From Bugula neritina (Eukaryota > Bryozoa > Gymnolaemata > Cheilostomatida > Bugulidae), in NCBI GenBank assembly GCA_964035545.1, contig OZ037768.1, forward strand, positions 8,237,241 to 8,301,240: a DNA stretch of 64,000 bases. The letters are read 5' to 3'. A program made the position numbers and the translations under genes. Positions 31,201 through 46,200 of the stretch are shown here, in pieces; positions within the stretch are counted from its first letter, which is position 1, and the number at the start of each line of letters is the position of its first letter. The notes under the pieces were generated by a model. The model made no database searches. It saw nothing but the letters and a program-made list of their open reading frames with translations, and had not been told where the DNA came from.

Positions 31201-34200
31201 TTCTATGGCAACCTAAATCGTATAAGAGTGCCTTTCCACTTAGTTACCCATGTTTAGTATATTATATTATTAATATAAATCAGCTGAGGTTATTTATAAA
31301 GGGAAGATTTTCAGGGTCCACAAGCTATGCAGGGCTAGTTTGTTCACCCATGCTAAACTGTTGGCACTTCCTTAAAGCTCTATAACTTCCTACAAGCCAG
31401 ATGGAACCTACATTATAATGCGTTTAGCTTTTGGTGACAAGCGACATAATATGGTTTTTACTACTACACAGACAGACTTGATAAATGCACAGCTGCATAC
31501 ACAGTCTTTTTATGGATATCCTTCTCCTACTATTGCTGTGTAGTCACATGTAACACGGTGTCGCATACCACATTGCTCACATGTCATATTGGTTAACCAG
31601 TTTTCCTGTGAGCTGATTTGAGCATAACTAAGTTAATCTCATCTAATATTTTGTAGCTAGATTTTCTATTTGGCGGAAAACTGCTGTAAAACCAGATTCG
31701 AAAAAATTATAACTGATGCAGTTTGTGAAATGATGTTTTATTTAGCTTGAGTAAAAACAACGGTTTTTTCTCTTTTGGCATCCTTAGGTAAGATAATTAT
31801 GCCTGTTGCTCAAAATTGAATATAATCACCGACTATTTCCTGTGTAGTTGGAGGCCCTGAACCTTGTGAAAGTGAGCTACCATATTGGAGAGTGGTATAA
31901 CTTCAGCAAGATGCGTGCAGACCACCGGATGAGGTCACATTACAGACTAGACAGATTGAAGGTTGATCTAAACAAGATGATGTTGCTTCCATCAGTCAAC
32001 CTGATATATGCAGACCAGCCATCCGAGGTGGGTGGTAGCTGGTTGTGCAGCTCTATGTATATGTTGAAACTGCTTTGTTAGTATGAGGCTCCATATTTTC
32101 CTTCAATTTTGCTCTATTTCTAGTGAAGCAGTTCTTTTTATTGAGTTTCAAACGAATAATGGGTGGCATTTTGTACACCACTTCAGAGCTAATTCTCAAA
32201 GCTAGTGTAGGGAAATTGTTGTGTTTCAAGTTAAAGAAATAAATATTTATTATAGTAGACTGAAAGAAAAGCAACGTGTTAAAAAAAAGTTTTATCTCAT
32301 GAGTTATAAGTTGTAAGTACAAGTGTGAGATACAAGTCTGAATAAGTGAAAAACTGCTGGGTTTTTATAGTAGTAAAAAAGTTAGCTTTTGTGTATTAGC
32401 CATAATGAAAGTGGAAAAGCATAATATAGCTGAGATGATATGTGAAAAGCTATCATGTATTAGAGAAAAACTTTCCTAGCTTATGTGAAGTCTCAACAGA
32501 AATATTTCAAGTATTTTACTATCTGTTGAAGGCTATTGTGAAACTCTCTGTTCAACCTTTTTAATTCTTTGTAGCTGGTGTGGAACATTGCTGTGTTTGT
32601 CTGTCATCAATGTAAGTAGTCTTATATAATAGTGTCATGTTTACACCTTCTTTTAAGTTTTACATTTTTTGTATATAATATAAGTTTTTCCCAAGCTTTT
32701 CACAAGCTTCTTTTTATGCCCCTTTAATCTATAAAGGTTTTAGTTTGTAAGTTGTGTTGTGCTTTTTCTGGATTCTAATTGCTGCATGCACGTGTGCAAA
32801 TTAATGTATTATTTAAATATGTCCCAACAGTTTCAACGGTTTGTAAGGTTTGTTAGTTAGCAAAACATTTTGCTTTGTTAATTTTTAGATTTTTTCTACC
32901 TGGCCGATTCAGAATACAAAAGACACAAGTTTTTGGACCAGATAAAGACAGAGAACAACTCCAAAGTTGGTATTATTTTGTAAAGTGATTAGATTTTTTT
33001 CTATTAAAGTTTAATTTTAGTAATAGACATTGTGTGTTACTTTCATGTCAATGTGAATATAGATTTCTAGGTAAAGCTGTAAAGTTTTAGTAACGTTTCA
33101 ATTCCTCTTTAATTATTGATTTGCCTCTTTTAGTTGAAGCTGTAGAGTGTAGACAATGATATTCAGGCTTCATCAGTATGTTGTGCAGAGTTGAAGATTG
33201 CATTTTGATATTTATAATAACATAAGCATAGTTTGCATTCTACTGCTGTATGAATTTACTAAATTTTATGAATCTGAACAATTGTATCTGCTTTGTATGT
33301 ATTGATTTACCCAATGTGCACCTATCAACAAAAATTATGCTGCAGGAAGCTAAAAGGTTGAGAGAGTTGGGCAATGAGCTGCACAAAGATATGAAATACT
33401 TGGATGCTATAAAGTCATATGGAGAAGCACTGAGTGAAAGGTTTTGTGCTGTTGTTTACTTTATTCAGCTGGTCATTATGGCCACCTTTATTTCATTGTT
33501 CTTGTGATTTCTCCACAATCATACCATTGGTCACCATTGTTCACCATTGTTTCAATGTTTTGTAGCCCATACAATCACTTGGTGTATTCAAATAGAGCCA
33601 TGGCATATCTTAAGCTAAGGGAAACCTCTGAATAGTAAGTAAAATATGTGATTGTAAGAACTAAGTCTTTATTGTTTTTCTACAGCATCGGATAGTTTGA
33701 ATGCAACTACTATGATTATGATATTAGTTTTATATTGTTAATATTTCACTTTACAAATGAAGAATGGAATTATGCCATTATTTTGTGTCACATGCAAGCA
33801 TGAAACTATATTATTGACATTTACTTCATAAATAAAGCATATGTTATCAATACATGTGAGTATGTTTGCTCTGAATCCTACCTGGTCATGTGACATAAAC
33901 ATGTTGTCTATATAACTGTAGTGCTGCCTCACCTAGCAAGGCTGCCAAGTGTGCCTACTCTGCCATGTCTGATGCCTTCCGTTGTATTAAACTGGAGCCT
34001 CTGTATGCCAAGGGGCACGTCAGATATGCAATGGCTCTAGTAGCGCTTGACAAAACTGAGGTATTACTCTAACATCACCTGCTAAAGTAATCTTACCTTG
34101 GCATCACCTGCTAAAGTAATCTTACCTTGATTATATGTAAATAGCGGATCAGAGCACAGTTTAATTACATCCGTTTAAACTGCAATGTGTGAACTACTCA

Positions 34201-37200
34201 CTAGTCGTGGTCTTTTCATTTAATGTTTCTGAATTGTTGCTAAGTCATTGGTTATCCGTTTAATGTTGTTAACACATTGTTGTGTTAATATAGTGTAACT
34301 AATATAGTGTAGTTAATGTTGTGTTAATATAGTGTAGTTAGTATAGTGTAGCTAATATACTAATTTAATGTAGTTGATAGAGTATTATTAATATTTTCAT
34401 TTTAGGCTGCTGTAAAAGCTCTTAAGGTTGCAATACTCAACTTTCACAAAAATAGTCTGGCCGATGATGTGAAATCGTTAGAGAGGAGGCTGGCTCAGTA
34501 CGCCCCCAATGAAGTGGTCTGTGTTGCCTAAGTTCTGATCATAGCTCAAGTGCATTTGCCAGCAGATTCCAAGAACTGGTTTATTTGGAGTTGTATTATG
34601 AGTAGATAGTAACTTGGTATTAATAGCCAGTGGCGTTTCTTATTTGGTCTAACGTAATTGGGCAGCCATGAGAAAAATTAGAACCTAGTGAATGGGAACA
34701 TATCTCAGCTTGTATTTACAATATTTGATCTAAATCTTAAGAAAGTGTTGATAGTAAAGATAAATTCCAAATAAATAAATTTTGTGAAATCGTATATTTG
34801 AAATTTTGAGTGTTTCTGTTAGTCAACTATATTATAATTTAATAAGTGCACATTAATATAGATGTACTGGCTAATTGATCTATCTCTGTAGTTGACAAAA
34901 AGTAGCTATTTTATTGAATATTTTAGCAATTAATAATATTTATTGTGTATTTAGAGTCCTGTTCAAACGCTAACTGCTGGAAATGATAAAACTAAAACAA
35001 AACCCGGGAAGGTTGGCAAAATTGATAAGGAGGATAAAAGCAAAGACAATGACAATGACAATTCCCGAGACAATAATATGGAAAGACTGTTGAAACCGCC
35101 TGACATTATTGAGAAGCAACTTGAAGAATTAGTAGCTTTCGGTCGCAAGTTGGGGACTAACCCGACTGTAACCATTAAGACTGAATTTTTACTAGACTCT
35201 CCTCCTAGCCATCATACAAGTGAAATTCTGCAAACTTCTAAAACTAGCAGCAAAAGTTCTGCGGATTCAAAAGTAAAAGAGAGTAAATCTGCACCAAGCA
35301 AGTCTAGCTCAACAGTTCAGGCTCAGGTGAGAATGTTTTGTTAAATGCAAGTTTATTATTAGACATTGTATTGCTAATCATACCTGTATATATTTATCAT
35401 GCCTGTAGGTATAATATGTTGTTGTATTGAATCTGTATATATTGTATCACCTGTAAATATTGTTCTTTTTTATTCAACTCTTTCATCTTAGGTTTATAGC
35501 TTGACTTTTGAAACTTTATAAGAAGTTAGTCAACTAGTTAAGGTATAGTCAGGTATTAGTAGTTGATCATCTTATAGATAATTGTAAATGTCAACGCACC
35601 TTAGTTTGTAATTATTCAAATGCTCGCATATAAGTAATATAAGAGGTATATAGTCAAACTAGTGTGTACAGAGCACTACTTAAGTGTACAGAGTACTGTT
35701 TGAATGTACAGAGTAATACTTGAGTATACAGATATCACTTGAATATGCAGAGTACTGTTTGAGTATACAGAGAACTACTTGGTTATACATAGTAATTCTT
35801 GAGTATACAGAGTGTGACTCGTGTAAGTGCTACAACCTGGTGTTCTAGAGTTTTGCTCACGTAATGAATAAGTCTTGACACTCTCTTTAACTTGTCTCCG
35901 CCAACTCTGTAGAAGAGTAAAGAACCAGCTTCATCTGTGGAAGAGTTCATAGCGGAGGCTAAAAGAGTTATGAATATAAAGAAGGACTTGATGGCAAGTC
36001 TAAAGAAGGGATCAGAAGCTTTGTTATCTCAGAAATACCGCTTTGCTATCAACTTGTATGACAAATGCTTTGGCATAATACACGAACACAAGGCGGCTGT
36101 GAGTATTGGTGCTGACACATATTGCTAATGAGTTTGTTTTCACCAACCTGGTGAGCTGCTGGTGTGTTGGTGAAATCCAGGAGCTTTGTAGTTGTGTTTG
36201 CATGTCTTTAAAAAGTCACATTGCATGCTTTGACCACACAAGAAAGCTTGCCATTGTTCATGATGCAATAATTAAGATAATCACCAAAATTTGAATTTTA
36301 AAAACAACTAAATGAAAATGTTTAATGTAAAAGTGGATGGATAAAACTGGAATGAAATTGATTAATTCCATCTTAGCACCATCTTAAAACTAGATTGATG
36401 TCATTAAATGGATCGATACCTGGTTATTACTACTTGCAGTGTTCAAATCAATATAGCTACAAGATAGGGAGTAATGTTGTATAAATTGTTGGCAGGCACT
36501 AAATCAGACGGCCAGTGATGTGATGGTGCTGAGATATGCTCGCGCCTTGGCTTATACTTCTGTAGGACCAAGCGAGGTAAGTGCTGGTTGTACTTTTTCT
36601 GCTTATTTTAAAGCAGTTATACGTCCGTTGAAAAGGGTTCTCCTGTGTGAGATGGAGTAGGGGGAGGGTATATGTGTGTGTATTTAGAGTTGCCCAACAG
36701 TTCCATCTATGTTTTCAGTTTGTAATTAAGGTGCTTCAGGTATTGTGATTTAAACATTGTTTCTTGAAGTGCGGGTTGGGTGTGATCATGATGCAACTTT
36801 TCAGTTATCTAGACTGGTTGACTGAGCCAACGCTATTTGTGATTCAAGTTTTACAGAGTGTCTTGTTTTACAGGATATTGTGACTGGTGTGAAGGAGTTT
36901 AGGCTGATATTAGAGCACCAGCCCTCTCAGACTATGAAGGCCATCACTCTGTACGAGCTGGGTGTTACTTGCAGCAAGCAACATCGGTAAGCTCTCCACA
37001 TTTTCTGTTCTATTTTTTTGGAAATAAAGTTTGATTTCTATCAGGACAAGTCACAAACTTGATACTGTGTAGGTACGAAGAAGCCTTGGAGAACATAGAG
37101 GAAAGTCTGAAGATATGTCAAAACAGGAAGGGATTAAGGGACACGTATTGTTGGCCCGGGACCACTACATTTATACAGCACAGTGAAGTGACTGTGCTAA

Positions 37201-40200
37201 AAGTTAGTGTCATCTAAAGCATAAACAAGTCTCAGCAAAAGTTTCAGTTTAAAAACAGCTTTGAATCACATTTGATTAGTTTTTGTTATATGCTATTCTT
37301 TGCAGGTAATGATGGCAACCTAATGCATATATGACAATGTAGTATAACCAATGTTTCATAAATATGCATTTGATGCGATAAAAATAATGCAATGAAATCT
37401 AGTGATACGCAAATTGCGTAAATTGTAGCTTTGTATCGGTTTCTAATGTAGATTTATTTCCGGTGAGTTTGGAGTTTAGCCATAACCTATAAACTTGTTT
37501 TCTCTGGTTTCTAGGAAAAGTTGTGTTCATTACGATACGAGTGTCAGCACCCCCCTCCGCCGGACTACATTTGCTGTGCTGAGATTAAGATTTGCTCATC
37601 ATATGGTCATGATAGCTCCCACATATATATCAATGACCCTAACTTTAAAGTATGTAATTCGAAATGTTTATTTTGGATTTAAAAATATATGTGTAAAATA
37701 TTTATATACAATTTGGAAATGTCATTTATTTGTTTTCAAAATTTCACAAGAGTTTCTGTTAGGATGTAGCTTAATGTTTAGTGAGGTATAGCTGCTAGCC
37801 AAAATTCTAACTTCACAATATGCTATTTTTTCACCACATATAATTTTCTACATTGTGTAGAACATCAAATCATCTAGCAATGGCTAATTTGTGTGTGATT
37901 TATTCAAATGTTGCATACGTCAGTCATGCACATTTCTCTATACTAAATGATATTGATGCACTCTCTCACGTTGCTTTCTTGCAGGGATTTGTGTACGTGT
38001 TGTGCTCTGAAAAGTGTGTACTCCACTACCACCGAGAGTGCTTTAAGAAGAAGCATATAAAAGTACGTGCGCCAGATTTCAACCTAGAACTGTTATTATT
38101 ACTCAGGTTTTGGCCATCAAAGTATCTTAGTGTTTTGGTGTGCGCAGCTCTTATGTGAAAATATTTTAAATTGAACTAATTTTGGATGTAGATTATACTG
38201 TTTTGATGAGATCATACCTCTATACAATTTATTGTGTATATATTCTAATATTTCAATCCAAAACTTTAGCCAATTATTACAAATCACTACCAGAGATAAT
38301 TTTAAAATTCTTTAAATTTTTTTAGATAAAAACTTCTGTTGATTACAGTTGTTATATGTTTTACATACAATGTATATGAAACTTATTCAACTGGTGAAGC
38401 TCATGCATATGTGTATTGTGTTTAGGTTCAAAACAACTGTATAACACCAGACTGTGAGGGGTTTATCTGCAGGTACACTGAGTATGACGAGCACAATGAA
38501 AAGTTTCAGGAGGTAAAGTATCTAGTATGTCATAGTTTTGATACTTCTCGTACTAAGCAGCTTTTGCAGTCACATTTATTCACATGCAACTATTTATAGT
38601 GTAATTATTATTATTATTATTATTAAAGTGTGAAGTTTCCAAGTAACTGGAAGATGCTCGTTTTTTGCTGCTACTATTATATTCAAATGTTATACATTAT
38701 TATTGAATTATGTATTATCGTATTATATTATGCGTTATTATTTACTTGTTGCAAGTAATTATTGTTTATAGAAGTTATGTTTTGTTCAGGAAAAAAGTGA
38801 TAGATCTTTGATGAAAGCAAATACGAAGGAAAAGAAGCCTGTGTTCAAACAACCTGTTTCTAATCCTGATAGAATTGCAAAAAAGAAACTCCGAAAAGAA
38901 CTTAAAAAGGAACTTCGGTCTAAAAATAAAGGTATGGGTTTATTTATACAGATATAATAGTTTGGAGGAAGAGCAAGAAGGTGTTCAAGTGATTTCTTCT
39001 GTAATTTACCTTCTAAATGTATGACTTCTGGTAAGTAACAATCTAATAACTAATTATGTGAATATTAATGTAATAGAAGAACCTGTTGGAGAAGAAAACA
39101 AGGAGGAAAGTCTTGCTGACCGTCTCCTCGCTGCCGATGTTGGCAATGCGACAGCAGCAGCCTCAGAGGCCGTTGAGTCATCACCACAACCAGATATCAG
39201 GACGTCAAATTTTGTGATAAAACACAAGAAGAAAGAAGAGTCCGAGCAGCTGCAGCAGCAGGCCAGTCGTAAGCAGACGAAGAAAGTCAAGAATAAGCAG
39301 ACCATGTCACTGGAGGAGTTCTGTGGGCCCATTGAAGACGCTGAGAGGTGATTACTTCTGTTTAGTCATCGTATTAATATGATGATAATGTAAATCTGAT
39401 GCGGTGCGAGTAGTGAATGTCATATCAATAATAATATTGATTTTTCTGTCTTGATCAACTTTAAAAATTAGGCAAAATATTGAAATACAAAGGTTTTGTT
39501 TTTAATTTACAAAGGAATGGTTTTATGGACTTGTTGTGTCAATATTATTGTTTATTGAATGAATTCCTCTACCAACATCACAGGGTATATTGCTTGAATC
39601 TGATCCAAGCATGTTTTTTGAACAAAAATAGAGTGTGTTTAAATCTAAACATGTTTTTCTGCTCTAAGCTGCCTCATTTTATTTCTAGTTTGCTTTTTAT
39701 CTTAAAGCTTGGTTTTGTTTTTATTTTCAGTTTTAGCTCGGGCTCATATGGTTTAGAGAGCTCTCATTTCATGTCCTCTGGCCAATCGAGAGGGGCTCCG
39801 GAAGTCTATCAACCCGATGCTCTCCCTGTGGTCATACAAGGTGTACGAGTTGACCAACTTTCCAACAGTGTCAAGGGGTTAGTAACACTCTATTTGGAAC
39901 TCAAGATCAGTTGACTTTATATACATTACTCAATTGGCACTTGGTGTTGTGGAATTTTTCTGTTGTGTTATTGATCATTGGGGGGCAGAAGTTTTGCAAG
40001 TTTCAACTCATTATCTCTCGCATTGCAAGGCGGCCAATAAGGGACTCTGCTTGCTATTCATGATGTATTATTGTTTTTTTAGATTCTACAGTGAACTGTT
40101 GAGATCTAGAGGTCCTTTGAGGGTAGACAGTGAAGAGATCAAAGGGTTTTTGGAGTATGAACTTGCGGCTAAAGAACTCGTAAGCACTTTGCCACTTATT

Positions 40201-43200
40201 TAAGTTTAAATTCGGGTTTTAATCTAAATTTTGTAAGAGCTTAAAACAACTGATATTTTGATTTTTTGTGAGTTCATTTGCTAGCCAAAAGCAAGTTGCT
40301 CAACCATGCATTAAAATAATAAAACTAGCTTTGAGTAGGAAAACAGTTCTGCTAGTTATCTTTAATCAATTATTTGCTGGGTTTCATGTCGACATTTTTT
40401 TTAATATTATAGTAATTACTTTTTAATTAGTATAGTAATTTTGCTACAGATTGTTAGTATCAATGAATATATACTAATAGGTGCAGTATAGTGGAGGGCT
40501 AGCTAGTTTCCTTCTCAGTACTGGAGAGTTTGCCATGTTGGAGAATCTGATTTGTGTGAAGAGCGACATCGTAAAAGCGCAGCAGGTTTGCACCACTTTA
40601 TAAAGTGATTAAAAAGTCAACAGCTGTTGTCATTCTAAGTTCCACACTTCAAATAGTTTCTTTCAAATATACTATTTTTTCCAGTTTCTTGTGTATATAA
40701 TGTTTTGAAAAAATGCCACAAATAATTACGTCAATGAATTTGTGACTTACCAAACTTTTTTTTGCCGAGTTGTGAGGCTACTATATCTGTACGTGTATAT
40801 CCGGTGTAGATGATAAATTCTGTGAGATCGACTGCCCATGGAGTATCTGTAGTTCCTCACGACTTTAAGGAGCATATGGAGAGAGCAAGTGCGTATGTAC
40901 CCGAGAGAAAGCTCCTTTCTGCATATGAAGATGTCGAAGAACATTCTAGAGTTGTCGACTCACAGAAATGGAAGTCCGTAGTGGACCAATGGAATGGAGT
41001 ACCAGAAGACGGTCTCTCGGATGGTAGAGAGAGAAGTGCCAGTATTAGTGACACTTTCTCGGAGGTGGACTTTGAGGCCGAGAAAGTGACGAGTGCGCCT
41101 GCTATGAAGGTGGAGACGATTTCTCCAGATTTGATGAAGGCTTGGAAAGAAACATTGGATCAAAATCTAATGACCTCAGCCAATAATCTGTATGAAGAAA
41201 GGAGTGTTGTGTCTACTAATATACCTTCTATAAACTCGGACACCAGCAGTATCTCGTCTATGCCCCGGGACAATACGTTTGACAATGTTGATGTCGCTGG
41301 TAATGTAGAACCTTCAGCTGAGAGCTTAGTTCCAGCAGAATCACCAAATGTCAATGATGTTTCTAATAACACTATTCCTAGTACTGGTACTAGTAACCTA
41401 TCAGGAGTCACTGCATCACAGGTTTTAGTTGATGACAGTTTTATGCCGTATTTGTCTGTGCCCTCAACTTCAGCGTTGCCAGTACACAATTCAAGCTCTT
41501 TGTATCCGCAGATCTTCTCTCCCAGTTTGCCTGCTTATAACCATAATATTTCTTCTTATACTGGTCCCAGTTTAGTCCAGCAACTCAGTTCTGTGCCTGC
41601 TTTACACGTACCGTCAGCTCCTGTACCTGCTCCTATAGGCACACCGTCTCCCTCTCTCAGTTCAACTTCCTCTTCCACTTCTATGATTGGCTCATCGAGG
41701 TTACCTAATTTTAAACTTGGATATGATTCTCAGTCTAATTCCTACAACACGTGGAGGACTGGTGGCAGTTCCACTACTCAACCCGTATGTTTACAGTTTA
41801 TATAATAACTTCATCTTAATAATTAAAATGTATTGATAATGTTACGTTATAAAATCTACTTTTAACTTTCGCTTCAAATGAAACAATTCAGTTTAGCAAT
41901 CTCTTGATATATATAGTCTGCCAGCAAAGTAGGATATGCATGCTATGTTATAATAAATTGGTATAATTTAGCTTTATTTTTTCTTTTTGATGTTGTTTTG
42001 TGTTTGCATGTTATGTCATCAGAATTTACTTTCTGTTCAATAGACAGAGTGGCTAAATGTAGGAAACGTCACCGGACATCCTGAAACTGCAAGTGTGTCT
42101 GTTCAAACCGATAATATTTTAGTGGATAAAGAATGTAATACAGTCTACGAATCTATGTGAGCACTCTCTCTACACCCCACCCTTAAGTCTAATAGATTCA
42201 ATGTGCTTCTCATGGTTTTCTCATAACAGAAATATGCCCTTCTCTCTATGTAACTTGGAGTTGTATGCCCCGTTTGAAATATAGTTCAGTGATAAATGTT
42301 GTGCCCAATTACTGCCTGTTACTGTTCAGAGAAAGTATATTCTTAGTTAGCAGCTGTAAAACTGTTGTGTAGCTTTCCTTGCCATTGAGTATTGTGTGTT
42401 CAACGTTGCTTCTACCCATATTAGGAGTGACTATGATAAACTCAATCAAAAGTACTCGATGGAAGCAGCCAAAAGTGATAGTTTGTCAGATAAACTGATG
42501 CAGCTTAAGCAGTCCTCGAATGCCGAGCTTCAGGAGCTCACTCGCAAGCTAAATGATGCGCTGCAGAATGAAAAGGTATGCATGCAGCTTCATCTTTCTA
42601 CTCAAAGGGAATGTTAATTAATTAAATCGTCTGGATCTAAATTTTCAACCTTTTTAGCAACATTATTTTGAAGCATCTGCTTAAGTATAATAATTTTGAA
42701 ATTAAAAATTTGTAAAGAATTTATAATCTAAAAGAATCTTTTAAAAGTTAGTTTCAGCAGGAGGATGGCCTTTTCTATAGTTAAAAACTTAGTTTTTATG
42801 AATATTTTAATATGCTTCTTGTAGTGAAATTGATAAGTTAACTGTGTTGCTTTTTGTTTAACTTTCAGTTTTAAAAAAGTCATTTCAATCATGTTTGTTC
42901 AAGTTTACTTTTGAAATTAATAGCCAATTTTGCTGTTATAAATGGACATAATACATTTTGTGCTATCACACAGCTTACCCTGTTATTATTTGAGAGTTGT
43001 GCCCTCTTCTTATTCGCTACTGTAATTGTTACAGGCAACAAGAGATAAATCTGACCAAACATCGATTACGTGTGAGAAAGAAACTAGAAAGTGGAAAGAC
43101 GAGAAGAAAATGGCAACTGATGAGATTAATAACTTGAAGCAAGCAAATAGCGAGTGAGTATTTTCGTGAATTAGTATATGTTTTGGCAAGATTTTATTTC

Positions 43201-46200
43201 ACTGTCATTTGTTAAATTTTGTAAGCACATGATAGCTTCATTTGTTTTTTACTTTATAATATAATGTAATATGCTAGGGGCTATTTCATTTTGGCATAAC
43301 CAGGTTACCTGATGTGTCACTACAAATTGTCAATGTGGAGGGGGGCTGATGGTAGTTCACCCAGCCGAGTGCCTCATTAACACTCGGGTTCTTGTCATAG
43401 TTGTCGGGCATTCATTTGTAATGCCAATATTCATTTTTTATCATATTAATTTTATTATCGTAAAACGTTTAATAAAACTGAAACTGAAACATTGATTCTA
43501 CTTAAATTGAAAATTTATTTTCTATATTGCACCCAAGTTGTATGTTTGATCAAAGGACCTTAGTTATTTAAAATCAGTGTATTGGAAATGAGTTCACATA
43601 ACTATCTGGCCATTTTGAATTAGCACATAAATTTAACTGCCTGGTCTTGAAATTCAATATGCAGTACTTTTGGTTTAGGCTGAGACACAGATTGGAGGAA
43701 AAAGATTCTCTGGTTAGAGAACTACAAAGCAAAGTTCAGAGTTTGCTGTAAGTAGTCATGTCTGTGTTACTTGTAACTCCTTCCATGTCAAATAGCAAAT
43801 AAGAAACTTTGTATTTACAAGTTTCCTTTTCATAGCATTAAGTTCTCTGATTGGTGACTTTACAGGCAACGATATGAAGAGGAGGTGGATGAAAGAGGGG
43901 CGATAGTAAGGCAGTATCAAGCTAGTGTGGAAGCTCTCGAGAAGCGAGTAATGACCACGGAGGTATCACAACTTGTCATTAATTTTTTTAAACATTTGAA
44001 AACTTGTGCTCATTCTCTGTGTTAGTCTGAATTACTATATATAGTAACTAATCGTAATTCCTTGTTTATGGCTAGCAAAACTATTGACATTGAGTTTGAA
44101 AGCTTTTCTCAATTAGATTTGACAAGATGCCATAACTCCAACATCTGTGCTAATACACTTGTTATATATATACATTAATATTTGCTTTCAGGGAAGTAGC
44201 TGGGAACAGCTGCTAATTTGTTGTGTGTAACACTCTGTTCTTTTTAGGAATTCATACTACTGACAAAATTTGGTTGAAAATTCTAAAAAATGTTTCCTAA
44301 TATAAATATTAGCCCACTTATATGTTTTGAGCCTCAGTTCAAATGTTTAAATTTGGTTCAGTTTTATTTTTTAATGTTTGTTTGAAAAGTCCGGTGAGTG
44401 TCTATGCTGTAGCTAAGCTCTGCAGTTAACTTGAGTTTCTGTCTAGTGTAATAAATTAAAACACCTGACCATGGGTCAGGTGACTGTTTTTCATCATCAA
44501 AGGCACAAAATCTGCTGTTTGAATTAGTAGCATATCTTTGGAATAGTTTTACCTTTAATATTTTACCGAATATTCTCTTTTGGATTCATCATGCTTTAGG
44601 ATGATATTTGTTTGTCATTGTTGAAAGTCTTAAAGAATGGTGCTAGTATGTTTTATGTGAGCATTCATTTTATAGCAATTGCAAATTGTATGCATTTGCT
44701 TGCCACACTAGCAATCAATTTTTTACCTTACTAGTCATGAATTGAAAAGCTAGGTGAAATGTTGACAGTTTCCAATTTTACTTATGTCAACACCAGATGG
44801 TGTTTACCAAATCAAACCACACCTCAAACCAAGAGACCTAAATTTGACAGTTTGAGTCTTGAGACTGAACAAATTTATTCAAATGAATTGAAACTGTAAC
44901 AGAAAATATTATACATCAAATAAATTTCATGCTTTTACATAATAAAGGTGACAGAAACAGCTACACAACACTGCGTCATTGTATTTTCCTGCTATCACTA
45001 AAACATGATGAGTTGTAAACTACAATTGTAGCATAAGAACACTGAAGCTGTTAAGTCAAGTTTAAATTACTGAAAATATAAAGTTTGAATAGAAAAAACT
45101 AGTAAAAAAGTTGATTGAGTTGAAATGTAGTGATTCGATATGCAAAAGATCTGAATTTCTCTGTTACCTTATGCACACGCTTAGATGTCATTACAACTAT
45201 CGTATCTTTTGCAGTTGGAGGTTATAGACGAACGTGAGAAATTTGCTTTGTCACGTTGCAAAGAGGCGCTAGATAACACCAACAAGAGTATAGAACAGCA
45301 ACGAGCTCACCTCGAAAGGTTAAATGTCCACGTATTTTGTCTTATCTGCTTTTTCATAATTCACAGTAGGTTTTTAAGGTATACGCTGTCTACTGTATGG
45401 ATGGAATTTGATAAATGGTGTAGCATATCACTGATTGTTACTTAATACTGAGAATTTGTTATCTCGTTCTTATCTCAACATGACTATCTGGTTTGATAAG
45501 ATAACCCTATTTTCTTTGGGGTTAATAGTTGAAGGTCCTAAGTTCAGTAGAACGTTTTATAACCTGGTCATAGTACAATCTCTTGCCCCCTCCCTGGCTT
45601 ACATTTGCGCCTTGCTGCCGTTTCCACTAGCAAGTTCTGTTTTATTAACTTTAGTTAAATTTTAAAGTTTTACTTGAGTTATTGCGGAATTCTTTATGGT
45701 TTGCATTGCTTCTAGCATTTATTTTTCATGATAATAATCCATTAAGTTGCTAGTTTTCCAAATGGTAAATACCTAAAATGCTGCTAAAATAATGACATTG
45801 GCAATGTCAAGAAAAAAAATTTTAACTCATATTTTTTGATCATTTTTGTTAATTCTGATATGGCCGTGTTATAAAAAAATATCTATTTTATTGGATAACT
45901 TGAAATGATTTATTATTTAGAAAGTATTTGCATGATCTGCTTGTGTGGTCCTTTAGGATGAGTCAAATGAGCCAATCTGTGCCGCCCATAGTGCATAAGA
46001 ACGGCCAGCTGGCCAACACTCGCCGCCAAAAGCTGATGAGCTTACTTGATGAACAGATGGCAATATACGAGTCTCAAAGAGAGGCTATCCGATCTGGTAC
46101 AATTCCTCTCTCTAGTCTACCCAAAATATCACCTCCCAGTCTCATGGTTAGTTTGATAGTCTCATATTTTTGTAGCGAGGTGGATTCATGTGATATGATC

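Noticed and set aside
43300-43490. Possible LINE 3' end (AATAAAACTGAAACTGAAAC tail after a GC-richer block)
   Set aside because: The tail form fits some LINE families, but no reverse transcriptase sequence or second copy is visible here.
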